This document shows, piece after piece, positions 42,906-51,472 of a stretch of 64,000 bases of DNA. Each line of letters begins with the position of its first letter. Position 1 is the first letter of the stretch. The position numbers and the translations under genes are program-made. The DNA lies in assembly GCF_014237875.1 (NCBI RefSeq), contig NZ_JACJVJ010000002.1, positions 248,001 to 312,000 of the forward strand, read 5' to 3'. Under the pieces are notes generated by a model. That model saw only the letters and a program-made list of their open reading frames with translations. It made no database searches and was not told the DNA's origin. The stretch comes from Parasphingopyxis marina. Lineage in GTDB: Bacteria; Pseudomonadota; Alphaproteobacteria; Sphingomonadales; Sphingomonadaceae.

Positions 42906-43262
42906 TTAGGAAATACGGCGCAGCTTCCCGCCGTCGACGCGACGATAGAAGCAACTCCGCTCGCCCGTGTGACAGGCCGGCCCGGCCGGATCCGCGATCA
43001 GCCAGAGCGCGTCCTGGTCGCAATCGATGCGCATCTCCGTAACAAACAGCGTGTTGCCCGAGGTCTCGCCCTTCTTCCACAGCGTCTCGCGGCTGCGCGA
43101 CCAGAAATGGGCGATACCGGTTTCGAGGGTCAGGTCCAGCGCCTCGCGGTTCATATGGGCGACCATCAGCAGATCGCCCGACACACGGTCGGTCACGATA
43201 GCCGTGAGCAGGCCCTTATCGTCGAATTTGGGATCGAGGCTATCGCCGGTTTCGCGGTCCAT
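42906..43262 (-). CDS. hisI: phosphoribosyl-AMP cyclohydrolase
   Basis: Third step of histidine biosynthesis. It has 118 residues, the monofunctional form without HisE. Conserved segments: [17 protein letters not shown]-like [20 protein letters not shown], and the metal site in DCDQDALW with [10 protein letters not shown]. It lies 8 bases after the small Rho-N-like gene in the same orientation; other his genes are not in the window. Confidence 0.96.
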   Translation of the reverse strand: MDRETGDSLDPKFDDKGLLTAIVTDRVSGDLLMVAHMNREALDLTLETGIAHFWSRSRETLWKKGETSGNTLFVTEMRIDCDQDALWLIADPAGPACHTGERSCFYRRVDGGKLRRIS

Positions 43263-43270
43263 CCCCCCTG

Positions 43271-43519
43271 CTAGTGCGAGCGGATGGCCTCGATCAACTC
43301 TTCTTTATCCATTTCCGATCGCCCCTCGATACCGATCTTCCTGGCCTCCTCGTAAAGATCGTCCTTGCTGCGTTCTTCAAGCCGGGTGCCGCGCGGCCGG
43401 ACATTATCGTTCGCCTGGGCATTTGCGATCCGCGCGGCCTTCTCCTTCGAAGCGCCTTCCTCGCGCAACGCATCGTAATTTTCGTCGTCCTTGACGCTCG
43501 GTCCGTGATCCTTGGCCAT
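43271..43519 (-). CDS. small Rho-N/SAP-like domain protein
   Basis: 82 residues from ATG 43519, with AAAGGAG 8 bases upstream. The C-terminal half, [30 protein letters not shown], has the helix-extended-helix pattern of Rho termination factor N-terminal (SAP-like) domains. The N-terminal half is highly charged with KDDENYDAL. It probably binds nucleic acid. The product is compact and stress-protein-like in composition; exact role unknown. Confidence 0.75.
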   Translation of the reverse strand: MAKDHGPSVKDDENYDALREEGASKEKAARIANAQANDNVRPRGTRLEERSKDDLYEEARKIGIEGRSEMDKEELIEAIRSH

Positions 43520-43653
43520 GGTTTTATACTCCTTTCCCGGCCCAAACGCATGGGCCCCGCGGAAAGTTCGGCAAATATTTATGACAAAGGCGAGACAAGC
43601 CGCAGCGGGCACCCTATATGCACGCCCGTGACCGACCATGGGCCGGAGTCGCT

Positions 43654-45126
43654 ATGCTGACCACAAATCCTTTCGACGTTTCCGATGCAGATGAAGACAA
43701 GCTGCGCGAAGAATGCGGCGTATTCGGCATATGGGGCGCCGACACCGCCTCCGCCGTCGTCGCGCTGGGGCTGCACGCACTCCAGCACCGCGGCCAGGAA
43801 GCCGCGGGCATTTCCAGCTATGACCGCAACTATTTCCACAGCCACCGGGCGACCGGCCATATCGCCGGCAATTTCGACGAAGAGGATGTGATCCGCCAGT
43901 TGCCCGGCGACGCGGCCTGCGGCCATGTCCGCTATTCGACCACCGGCGAATCGGGACTGCGCAACGTGCAGCCGCTCTATGCCGAGCTTTCCTCGGGCGG
44001 CTTCGCCGTCGCGCATAACGGCAATATCTCGAACGCGATGACCTTGCGACGGGAACTCGTCAGCCATGGCTCGATCTTCCAGTCGACCTCTGACACCGAG
44101 ACGATCATCCATCTCGTCGCGACATCGGCCTACAAGACATTGCTCGACCGGTTCATCGACGCGCTGAAACAGGTCGAAGGCGCCTATTCGCTCGTCTGCC
44201 TGACGCCCGAGGGGATGATCGGTTGCCGCGATCCGCTCGGCATTCGTCCGCTCGTCATGGGCAAGCTTGGCGATGCAGTGATCTTCGCATCGGAAACGGT
44301 CGCGCTCGATGTCGTCGGCGCCGATTTCATCCGCCAGGTCGATCCCGGGGAACTGATCATCGTCAACGACGAGGGCATCAAATCGCACCGCCCCTTCCCG
44401 CCGCTCGCGCCGCGCCCCTGCATCTTCGAACATGTCTATTTCTCGCGCCCCGATTCGATCGTCGACGGGCAGTCGGTCTATTCGGTGCGCAAGCAGATCG
44501 GCGCCGAACTGGCGATCGAAAGCCCCGCCCCGGCCGACCTCGTGATCCCGGTGCCCGATTCGGGCGTCCCCGCCGCGATCGGCTTTGCGCAGGAATCGGG
44601 CATTCCCTTCGAGCTCGGCATCATCCGCTCCCACTATGTCGGGCGGACGTTCATCCAGCCCGGCGACAAGGTGCGCCATCTCGGCGTGAAGCTGAAGCAC
44701 AATGCCAACCGGCCGCTGATCGAAGGCAAGCGGGTCGTGCTGATCGACGATTCGATCGTCCGCGGCACGACCAGCACGAAGATCGTCGACATGATGCGCG
44801 AGGCCGGCGCGACCGAAGTCCATATGCGCGTCGCCAGTCCGCCGACGACCAACAGCTGCTTTTACGGCGTCGATACGCCGGAACGCGAAAAACTTCTCGC
44901 CGCCCAAATGGATGTCGAGCATATGCGCGAATATATAAAAGCGGACAGCCTTGCCTTCATTTCGATCGACGGCCTCTACCGCGCGCTCGGCGAAGCGGGG
45001 CGCAATGCCGAGCATCCGCAGCGTTGCGATGCCTGTTTCTCCGGCGAATATCCCACCCCGCTCACCGATCATGACGGCCTCGCCACCGTGACCCAGCTTC
45101 CGCTCCTCGCCGAACGCGTCAAATGA
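43654..45126 (+). CDS. purF: amidophosphoribosyltransferase
   Basis: First committed step of purine synthesis: glutamine plus PRPP to phosphoribosylamine. It has 490 residues from ATG 43654; a 20-residue propeptide ends at Glu before Cys21 (CGVFG), the Ntn nucleophile exposed by self-cleavage. The glutaminase domain (21-250) is followed by the PRPP domain with VVLIDDSIVRGTTS. CDACFSGEYP near the C-terminus matches cysteines that ligand the [4Fe-4S] cluster in the Bacillus-type enzyme. The start is ambiguous by a few codons. Confidence 0.95.
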   Translation: MLTTNPFDVSDADEDKLREECGVFGIWGADTASAVVALGLHALQHRGQEAAGISSYDRNYFHSHRATGHIAGNFDEEDVIRQLPGDAACGHVRYSTTGESGLRNVQPLYAELSSGGFAVAHNGNISNAMTLRRELVSHGSIFQSTSDTETIIHLVATSAYKTLLDRFIDALKQVEGAYSLVCLTPEGMIGCRDPLGIRPLVMGKLGDAVIFASETVALDVVGADFIRQVDPGELIIVNDEGIKSHRPFPPLAPRPCIFEHVYFSRPDSIVDGQSVYSVRKQIGAELAIESPAPADLVIPVPDSGVPAAIGFAQESGIPFELGIIRSHYVGRTFIQPGDKVRHLGVKLKHNANRPLIEGKRVVLIDDSIVRGTTSTKIVDMMREAGATEVHMRVASPPTTNSCFYGVDTPEREKLLAAQMDVEHMREYIKADSLAFISIDGLYRALGEAGRNAEHPQRCDACFSGEYPTPLTDHDGLATVTQLPLLAERVK

Positions 45127-45851
45127 CGGCCGCATCCGGGGAAGCCAGGCCTCTCGAAGGCAAGTTGGCGGTCGTCACAGGCGCCAGCAGGGGCATCGGC
45201 GCGGCGACCGCGAAGGAATTGGCTGCACGCGGCGCGCATGTGATCCTGGTCGCGCGCACCGCCGGCGGGCTCGAGGAAGTGGAGGATGCGATCCACCAGG
45301 CAGGCGGCAGCGCGACGATCGCCCCGCTGGACCTCGTCGATGGCGATAGCATCGCGCGGCTCGCCACCGCGATCGGCGAACGTTGGCAGGCGCTCGACAT
45401 CCTCGTCCTCAACGCCGCAAAACTCGGCTCGTTGACCCCGGTCGCGCAGATCCCCGCCAAGGAACTCTCGGAAGTGATGACGCTCAACTTCATCGCCCAG
45501 CAGGCGCTGATCGCCGCGTTCGATCCCATGCTACGCAAGAGCGAGGCGGGACGGCTGATCGCGATCACCTCCAGCGTCGGCGCGAGACCGCGCGCTTATT
45601 GGGGCGGATATGGCGCCTCGAAAGCCGCGCTCGACGCGCTTGTGACAAGCTATGGCGAGGAGGTGAAGAACCTCGCGCCCCTGCGCGTAGCCCTCGTCAA
45701 TCCCGGCGCGACAGCCACCGCGATGCGCCAGCTTGCCTATCCGGGCGAGGATCAGGCGACCCTCAAAACGCCCGAAACTGTCGCCCAGCGGATTGCCGAT
45801 CTCGCATCCGAGAATTTCGAGACCGGGTTGCGGGTCGATATCGAGGGCTGA
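45123..45851 (+). CDS. SDR-family oxidoreductase
   Basis: 242 residues with TGASRGIG coenzyme motif, NAA(K) and YGASK active site, with catalytic Ser in TSSVG. ATG overlaps the purF stop (ATGA), an unusual partner for purine synthesis. The fold suggests an NAD(P)-dependent alcohol/ketone enzyme; substrate unknown. Confidence 0.88.
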   Translation: MTAASGEARPLEGKLAVVTGASRGIGAATAKELAARGAHVILVARTAGGLEEVEDAIHQAGGSATIAPLDLVDGDSIARLATAIGERWQALDILVLNAAKLGSLTPVAQIPAKELSEVMTLNFIAQQALIAAFDPMLRKSEAGRLIAITSSVGARPRAYWGGYGASKAALDALVTSYGEEVKNLAPLRVALVNPGATATAMRQLAYPGEDQATLKTPETVAQRIADLASENFETGLRVDIEG

Positions 45852-45964
45852 TACGCCCCACCGTCGACTCAGGGCGGCGAAATCCCTACTGTTGATTTCG
45901 ATCACAGCACCGTTGCCGGGCCGAGCCTATCCCGATGCCCGGAGACAATCCGGAGATGATCGAA

Positions 45965-46192
45965 ATGACCAAGAAATCCACCGAAACGCTCAGCACCGAA
46001 GAACTCGACCAGGTCGCCGGCGGTGCCGACGGCAGCGTGAAGTTCATTCGCGATAGCATCAATCCGAGCGTCGATGCCGCCGTGCCCTTCCATCGCGTCA
46101 TCAACAACACAGTCTATGGCGGCGGCACCGACAAAGGTCAGGACGGCGACGACCTGTTGATCGTCAACAATGGCGACGGTTCGGACTTTTAA
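45965..46192 (+). CDS. double-glycine leader peptide, putative secreted or modified precursor
   Basis: 75 residues from ATG 45965, preceded by GGAG at 45952-45955. The first 20 residues end LSTEELDQVAGG, which fits the classical LSxEELxxVxGG leader for C39-peptidase ABC export in bacteriocin-type and RiPP precursors. The core of 55 residues begins ADGSVKFIRDS and ends in an acidic glycine-rich tail (GGGTDKGQDGDD, NNGDGSDF). No Cys, so no lanthionine or disulfide. No transporter or modification enzyme is nearby. An upstream in-frame ATG at 45935 is possible. Confidence 0.75.
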   Translation: MTKKSTETLSTEELDQVAGGADGSVKFIRDSINPSVDAAVPFHRVINNTVYGGGTDKGQDGDDLLIVNNGDGSDF

Positions 46193-46210
46193 AACCGCGT
46201 CGGCACGCGG
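46191..46210 (-). terminator. terminator of the LysR gene
   Basis: Inverted repeat CCGCGT/ACGCGG (46195-46200, 46205-46210) with loop CGGC. On the minus strand the stem is followed by TTTTAAAAG. It lies 12 bases after the LysR stop and just beyond the stop of the double-glycine peptide on the other strand, so it isolates that gene pair. Confidence 0.65.
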
Positions 46211-46221
46211 AACGAGGGACT

Positions 46222-47130
46222 TCAGGCTGCGGGGGCATCCAAAACATCGCGCGGGAACCCCGCCGCGAGGTGGTCGATCAGGGCGCGGACGGCTGGAGGC
46301 AATCCGCGCCGAGTCGTGAAAACCAGGTGCACCAGGCCTTTCTGACCCCGCCAGTCGGGTAGCGCCCGGACGAGGCGCCCTTGGTTCAAAGCTTGAAGGC
46401 AGACATGGTACGGCAACAGCGCCACGCCGAGGCCGGCGATCGCCGCTTCGCGCACCGCAGCCATATCGCCACAGCCTAGGCGCGCTTCATGACGAAGCGT
46501 GTGTGTCTGACCAGCCTCGGTTTCCAGATGCCATTCCGTCTCGGCGTCCGCGTCGTCGGTCGCCAGCGTTGGAAGCTGTGCCAGTTGGTCCGGATCGCGG
46601 AGCCGATGCGCCATTGCCGGATTCGCGATGAGAATCCGCGTAGAGCTTCCAAGAGAGCGCATGGTGAGTTCGGCATCGCTGGTCAGCGCGACGCGGACCC
46701 GCAAGGCAAGGTCGATCCGCTCGCCGATCAGGTCCACGGGCCGATCGGTCGCGATCAACTGCAGGCGCATCTTCGGATAGCGCTCGAGAAACGTCCCGAT
46801 CAGATCCGAGATCACCTCGATCATCCCGGTCGGGCAACTGAAACGAACAAGTCCCTGGGGTTCGGACTGCGCCTGCGTCACCAGCGCCTCGGCTTGCTCG
46901 GCTTCCAGCTGGATCGTCCGGCACCTCTCGTAAAAGGCCTGGCCCACATCGGTGACACGAAAGCGGCGGCTGGTTCGTTCGATCAGCCGCAGCCCGAGAC
47001 GGTCCTCTAGCCTCGCGATGCGGCGGCTGAGCTTGGACTTGGGCTCGCGCAGCGCCCGGCCCGCTGCCGCAAACCCGCCATGGGTCACGACCTCGGCAAA
47101 ATAGGCAAAGTCGTTCAGATCGGCCTTCAT
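46222..47130 (-). CDS. LysR-family transcriptional regulator
   Basis: 302 residues from ATG 47130. N-terminal winged helix: DFAYFAEVVTHGGFAAAGRAL, then KLSRRIARLEDRLGLRLIER, typical of LTTRs of the DsdC/AaeR-like subgroup. The effector domain spans about 95-290. The product is divergent from an SDR gene (start 47250), which is the classical LysR-target arrangement; two inverted repeats lie between them. A longer frame to 47334 extends across the promoter region and is rejected. Confidence 0.93.
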   Translation of the reverse strand: MKADLNDFAYFAEVVTHGGFAAAGRALREPKSKLSRRIARLEDRLGLRLIERTSRRFRVTDVGQAFYERCRTIQLEAEQAEALVTQAQSEPQGLVRFSCPTGMIEVISDLIGTFLERYPKMRLQLIATDRPVDLIGERIDLALRVRVALTSDAELTMRSLGSSTRILIANPAMAHRLRDPDQLAQLPTLATDDADAETEWHLETEAGQTHTLRHEARLGCGDMAAVREAAIAGLGVALLPYHVCLQALNQGRLVRALPDWRGQKGLVHLVFTTRRGLPPAVRALIDHLAAGFPRDVLDAPAA

Positions 47131-47133
47131 AAG

Positions 47134-47174
47134 CGTTCCATATTTAGAACGATAGATATCAAACTTGGTATCTA
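47134..47174. promoter_or_regulatory. two inverted repeats between divergent LysR and SDR genes
   Basis: CGTTC (47134-47138) pairs with GAACG (47147-47151), spacer 8; TAGATA (47153-47158) pairs with TATCTA (47169-47174), spacer 10. They stand next to each other in the 119-base divergent gap, close to the LysR start. LTTRs bind such dyads (T-N11-A type) at a recognition and an activation site. Confidence 0.55.
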
Positions 47175-47249
47175 CACGCCAGATCGTTTCGGGATCATTT
47201 CCTTTGAAAGCGGCAAGACAGTCTTGCCGACACATCGAGGAGACAGACA

Positions 47250-47999
47250 ATGAGCAAGTTTGATAACAAGGTTGTGGTGGTAACCGGCGGCACGAGCGGC
47301 ATCGGACTTGCGACCGCAAAGGCGTTCGCGGCACAGGGCGCGGCAGTGTTCGTCACCGGGCGGCGCCAGGAAGCGCTGGACGCCGCGGTGAAGGCCATCG
47401 GCGGCAATGTGACCGGCGTGCGCGGCGACATGGCCAATCTCGCCGATATCGACCGGCTGTATGACGCGGTGCAGCAGGCGCATGCGCAGATCGACGTGCT
47501 TTTCGCCAATGCCGGCGGCGGCGAGCTCTTGCCGCTCGGCGCGATCACCGAAGACCATTATCAGCGGACATTCGATACCAATGTGAAGGGCGTGCTCTTC
47601 ACCGTGCAAAAGGCGCTTCCCATGCTGCGCGACGGCGCTTCGATCGTCCTGACCGCGTCCACCACGGCCAGCGCCGGTACGGAGAATTTCAGCGTCTATT
47701 CGGCCACCAAGGCGGCGGTCCGCAATTTTGCCCGCAACTGGATCCTCGACCTCAAGGATCGCCGCATCCGCGTAAATGCGGTGAGCCCTGGCCTGACGGA
47801 AACAGCAGGCCTCAACCACCTGTTTGGCGGCGGGGCAGACGCCGAAGCGACGAAGGAGTATCTGATCGGATCGGTCCCCGCCGGCCGGATCGGCCAGCCC
47901 GAAGAGGTCGCCCATGCGGTCCTCTTCCTTGCCTCCGAGGACGCCAGCTTCATCAACGGCATCGAGCTTTTCGTCGATGGCGGCATGAACCAGATCTGA
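47250..47999 (+). CDS. SDR-family oxidoreductase, LysR-controlled
   Basis: 249 residues. Coenzyme motif TGGTSGIG at 12-19, NAGGG, catalytic Tyr/Lys in YSATK (about 151-155) and SPGLTET. The classical SDR length with C-terminal FVDGGMNQI. GAGGAG 8 bases before ATG supports the start. Substrate unknown; likely induced by the divergent regulator. Such LysR/SDR pairs often respond to quinones or electrophiles, but that is not shown here. Confidence 0.9.
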   Translation: MSKFDNKVVVVTGGTSGIGLATAKAFAAQGAAVFVTGRRQEALDAAVKAIGGNVTGVRGDMANLADIDRLYDAVQQAHAQIDVLFANAGGGELLPLGAITEDHYQRTFDTNVKGVLFTVQKALPMLRDGASIVLTASTTASAGTENFSVYSATKAAVRNFARNWILDLKDRRIRVNAVSPGLTETAGLNHLFGGGADAEATKEYLIGSVPAGRIGQPEEVAHAVLFLASEDASFINGIELFVDGGMNQI

Positions 48000-48226
48000 G
48001 CCGAAGCCAGCCAGGCCGGGAAGGTCAGCCCTGCCCAAGGTTGATCGCCCCGGCCGGCACGGCGATCTTGCGGTCCCGCGCGGTTTCTGTAAGCCGACAT
48101 TCAGGCGCAGGGCCGCACAGGGTCAGACTGCGCCTTCTTAATCCCATCGCAAGACTGGCCCGGATCGGCCCGGTCGCCGGAGTCGAGATTTTCGTGTTCC
48201 ACCCGATCCGCGCCGTTTCCCCTTAT

Positions 48227-48952
48227 ATGCCCGAACGGCTTCGCGTCGGGCTGGGGCGGCGCGCGACGGGCTTCGCCCTCGCAATTCTTGTCGAAGCCTT
48301 GCTGCTGTTATTCCTGCTGACCCTCAACCAGTCGAACCCGCCGGTCGAAGAAACCGTGACGCGGATAACGCGGTTCGCCCTCAATCCCAATCCGGAGCCG
48401 GACAACGCCCCTCCCGAACCCAGTGCGCAAGGCGCGCAGCCCACCCAGCCCGAAGAGGCGCTGCCGCAGCCACAGCCCGACGCCGCGCCGCCCGAGCGCG
48501 TTCCCCCTGCCCTACTGCCCTTTACGCGCCGGCAGATGGCCGACACCGACATCGCCACAATTCCCTCGCGGCGCCCCGCGACTCCCAGCGCGCCGGTCGG
48601 CCCGCCGCCCCCCGCCGTGCCCGCCGATACGCCGCGCATGGGCGGTTCGGGCCCGAACGGCGAGCCGCTCTACGCCGCCGCCTGGTATCGCGAGCCGACC
48701 AATGGCGAACTCGCCGGCTATCTCTCGACATCGCGCGGACCGGGCTGGGGCCTGATCGCCTGCCGCACGGTGGCCGAGTACCGGGTCGAGGATTGCGTGC
48801 TGGTCGACGAATATCCGCGCGGATCGAATATCGGCCGATCGGTGCTGGCGGCGGCCTGGCAGTTCCGCGTGCGCCCGCCCCGGATCGGCGGCCGATCGAT
48901 GGTCGGCACCTGGGTGGGCATCAGAATCGACTATGACATAAGGCGACAATAG
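48227..48952 (+). CDS. TonB-like proline-rich membrane-anchored protein
   Basis: 241 residues from ATG 48227. One N-terminal membrane helix (14-33) is followed by a long Pro/Ala/Glu-rich linker (about 50-140), then a C-terminal domain from about 150, where ACRTVAEYRVEDCVLVDEYPRGS and SVLAAAWQFRVRPPRIGGRSMVGTWVGIRIDYD resemble the TonB_C fold. No exbB/exbD adjoins. Two cysteines might form a disulfide. An energy-transducer role is inference. Start is uncertain; frame extends to 48041. Confidence 0.65.
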   Translation: MPERLRVGLGRRATGFALAILVEALLLLFLLTLNQSNPPVEETVTRITRFALNPNPEPDNAPPEPSAQGAQPTQPEEALPQPQPDAAPPERVPPALLPFTRRQMADTDIATIPSRRPATPSAPVGPPPPAVPADTPRMGGSGPNGEPLYAAAWYREPTNGELAGYLSTSRGPGWGLIACRTVAEYRVEDCVLVDEYPRGSNIGRSVLAAAWQFRVRPPRIGGRSMVGTWVGIRIDYDIRRQ

Positions 48953-48962
48953 CGCCGCAGGC

Positions 48963-50672
48963 TCATTCCCCGGTCGTCATCGGCTCGCCGATGGCCGGAT
49001 GAACCCAACCCGCCTCCAATATCCCCGGCGAGGGGCGGAAGCTGATATAGTCGACATGATCGGGTACATCGATCCAGCCATGGACGACGCCCGCCGGGAC
49101 GACCACGACATCGCCCGCCTCCACGCTCCGCACGGTCACGTCATAGGCCGTGCCGATACAGGTCGGGCCGTTGAGATGGACCTGCGGATATTCCCGGCCA
49201 TTGACGAGGTAACCGCCGGTGAACATCGTTCCGCCGCCGGAGGTAACATAATAGCCCTCGGTCTGGGCATAGTGGACGATGCCCGCGCGGCGCCCGCCCT
49301 GGGGCAGGATATCTTCCGCCAACCCGCATGATCCGGGCGGCGGGCCCTCATAGGCCGGGCGGTTCTCGGCGACGCCGTTCACCGTCCGCCCGCGATGCAC
49401 GAAGCCGATCGCGAAATTCTCATGGCCGATATCGACGACGCGGATATTGCGGTCGCCGAACGGCATGGCCTCCAGCGTGCGGGCGATCTCCGCTTCGGTC
49501 ACGAAGGTCGCCGCGCCGCCCCCGGCCGGCGATACGCCCTGCGGCACGAAGCGCTGGATACGTTGGGAGCCGCCGACCTCGGCGACATAGACGTTGCCCG
49601 CGCTGTCGGCGGCGAGCTGGTGGGGCCAGTGCATCTGCCCCGCATAGCGGCCCTTGCTCCGATGACTGGCAACGACATCGCCGCTGCGGCGGTCCAGCAG
49701 CGCGATCTCACTGTTGATCCCGTCGAGCACGAAGACAAGACCGGGCCGGCCCGGTACCGGCGCGGCATCCCAAACGCCGCCCTGCGCCCCGGCCATGCTG
49801 CGGTTGAAGAACAGCTCGCGCAGGAATTCGCCCGCCGGCGTGAACACCTGGACGCGGCTATTGGTGCGGTCGCAGACATGAACCTCGCCTTCGATCATCG
49901 TCACGCAATGGACGATCGCGAAATTCTCGATATCGCCATCGCCGTCCACGCCCGCGACAAAAGCCGGATCGACCGCCCGCCCGAACGCCGTCCACTGGCG
50001 CAGGAACGCGCCCGTATCGGCATCGAACACGATCACGCGCCGGTTGCGATAGCCGTCCGAGACGAAGACTTCGCGGCGCCCTGTATCGACATAGATATCG
50101 GTCGGGCGGCCCAGCATCGCCGGATCGTCGGGCGCGATAAAATCGCCCTGCCCGCCGATCCGCAGCAACAGTTCGCCGTCCATGGTGAATTTCATCACCT
50201 GCCCGTCACGCGCGCCAGAGCCGACAACCCAGACGAAATCCTCAGCATCGACGAAGATCGAATGTTCGGTTTCGAACCAGCCCTCGACTTCCCCCGGTCC
50301 ACCCCAGCTGCGGAGGACCTGGCCCGAGGTATCGATTTCCAGCACCGGCGGTGCCGCGGCGCAGCAATGGGCGGTCGGCGGATCGTCATCGGCCAAAGTA
50401 TCGACTGCGCGCAGCGTGCGCGGACGGTGCAACACCCAGACATGATCGTGCCGATCCACGCTGACGCCGGGCACATCGCCGAGCAGCCAGCCCTGCGGCA
50501 AGACTGGCCAGCGGGGATCGACCCGATAGGCGGGATCCTCGCCGGTCGCCGTGCGGGCCGGGGCCGCAGCACCAAAGGCGAGCCAGGCGACCACACACAG
50601 GGCAACAATCAGGGCAATGGACAGGCGCAGCGCGCCCCGGCCGTTTCGCTCTTCCTCGCGCCGGTTGGCCAT
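48963..50672 (-). CDS. NHL-repeat propeller fused to a C-terminal cupin domain
   Basis: 569 residues. Membrane helix (14-36), then an NHL-type beta-propeller (about 55-390) with repeats such as PGVSVDRHDHVWVLHRP, EHSIFVDAEDFVWVVGSG, HQLAADSAGNVYVAEVGG. The propeller resembles peptidyl-alpha-hydroxyglycine amidating lyase-like sensors. From about 440 a cupin follows: HYAQTEGYYVTSGGGTMF and VVVPAGVVHGW hold possible metal ligands. I do not know this pairing. It may sense or cleave a ligand in the periplasm. GGAGGGGAG ribosome site. Confidence 0.75.
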   Translation of the reverse strand: MANRREEERNGRGALRLSIALIVALCVVAWLAFGAAAPARTATGEDPAYRVDPRWPVLPQGWLLGDVPGVSVDRHDHVWVLHRPRTLRAVDTLADDDPPTAHCCAAAPPVLEIDTSGQVLRSWGGPGEVEGWFETEHSIFVDAEDFVWVVGSGARDGQVMKFTMDGELLLRIGGQGDFIAPDDPAMLGRPTDIYVDTGRREVFVSDGYRNRRVIVFDADTGAFLRQWTAFGRAVDPAFVAGVDGDGDIENFAIVHCVTMIEGEVHVCDRTNSRVQVFTPAGEFLRELFFNRSMAGAQGGVWDAAPVPGRPGLVFVLDGINSEIALLDRRSGDVVASHRSKGRYAGQMHWPHQLAADSAGNVYVAEVGGSQRIQRFVPQGVSPAGGGAATFVTEAEIARTLEAMPFGDRNIRVVDIGHENFAIGFVHRGRTVNGVAENRPAYEGPPPGSCGLAEDILPQGGRRAGIVHYAQTEGYYVTSGGGTMFTGGYLVNGREYPQVHLNGPTCIGTAYDVTVRSVEAGDVVVVPAGVVHGWIDVPDHVDYISFRPSPGILEAGWVHPAIGEPMTTGE

Positions 50673-50852
50673 GCTCCCGCTCCCCTCCTGTGGCGCCGCG
50701 CTTGTCGCTGACCGCCGGAGGTCAAGGGTATCTTGGTATCAGCTAAACTGTCAATCGCGTGGCGGGAGCGCGGCCGCGCCATAGGAAAGCGGATGTACTA
50801 CATCTACCCATATCGGGGCGGCGTGGCCGGCTGTTCGGCGATGGTTTGGAGT

Positions 50853-50929
50853 GGGAGCCGGAACGACCGCGGCGAAATCGTTGCGGCTGCTTCCTTCCGG
50901 ACCTGTCCGGGTTGGCGAATGCGACTCCC
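50853..50929 (-). ncRNA. ffs: signal recognition particle RNA (4.5S, small bacterial type)
   Basis: On the minus strand the segment contains CAGGTCCGGAAGGAAGCAGC (50905-50886), the near-invariant SRP RNA apical domain sequence that binds Ffh. Outer stem GGGAGTCG (50929-50922) pairs with CGGCTCCC (50860-50853) with one G:U. The core is 77 bases; true ends may extend a few bases on each side. A promoter sits directly upstream. No protein gene covers this locus. Confidence 0.9.
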
Positions 50930-50933
50930 GGCG

Positions 50934-50962
50934 CATAAGGCGATATCGGCCCGGAAATTCAA
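50934..50962 (-). promoter_or_regulatory. candidate promoter of the SRP RNA gene
   Basis: TTGAAT (50962-50957) and CTTATG (50939-50934) on the minus strand are separated by 17 bases. The predicted start of transcription, about 7 bases on, is near 50927, coinciding with the first base of the SRP outer stem at 50929. The -10 is a poor match but position is convincing. The rest of the 50673-51052 gap shows nothing else. Confidence 0.5.
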
Positions 50963-51052
50963 TGCTGGCGGCAGCGAAGCTTTGCCTCGCTGCATCCACC
51001 GCGTCTCAACCGCCCGACAAAAGGACTTCCGCCATTCGCAGCGGATACCGGC

Positions 51053-51448
51053 CTATTCCTCGGAGCGATCCGTGGCATCGCGATCGCGTTCATAGCGCTG
51101 CGCGAGCGAAAACTCCGGCAGCCAGGACTCGCGGCGGACGGTCCATAGTTCGTAAGTCGGCATCAGCCGGTCCGGCGTGTCCAGCGAGCCCAGATGCACT
51201 TCGATTTCGTCCGCGCTGCGCGAAAAGACCGAGGAACCGCAGCGGGGGCAGAAGAACCGCCCGGCATAATCGCGCGTTTCACCCTCGACGGTTACCGCAT
51301 CTTCGGGAAATATCGCGGAGGCGTGGAACAGCGCGCCGTGATGTTTGCGGCATTCCATACAGTGGCACAGGCCGACGCGGTTAGGAGGGCCCGACGCCGC
51401 GATCCGGATATCGCCACACAGACAGCCGCCGGTGAACTGGTCGCCCAT
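51053..51448 (-). CDS. GFA/CENP-V family zinc protein
   Basis: 131 residues. Zinc ligands are CLC (GGCLCGDIR), CHCMEC (around 28-33) and CPRC (67-70), the glutathione-dependent formaldehyde-activating (GFA) family pattern. Despite the name, most members have unknown activity. ATG 51448 (MGDQFTGGCLC) is the family start. A longer frame to 51655 would overlap ompA and is rejected. Confidence 0.9.
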   Translation of the reverse strand: MGDQFTGGCLCGDIRIAASGPPNRVGLCHCMECRKHHGALFHASAIFPEDAVTVEGETRDYAGRFFCPRCGSSVFSRSADEIEVHLGSLDTPDRLMPTYELWTVRRESWLPEFSLAQRYERDRDATDRSEE

Positions 51449-51472
51449 GCCCCGTCCTTTCAGGCCGTAGTG

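Noticed and set aside
43579-45135. 518-codon minus-strand open frame
   Set aside because: Antisense to purF, whose catalytic residues are all present.
48000-48226. Possible gene in the gap after the SDR
   Set aside because: Frames through it are continuations of shadow frames or the upstream extension of the TonB-like ORF; no ribosome site or motif.
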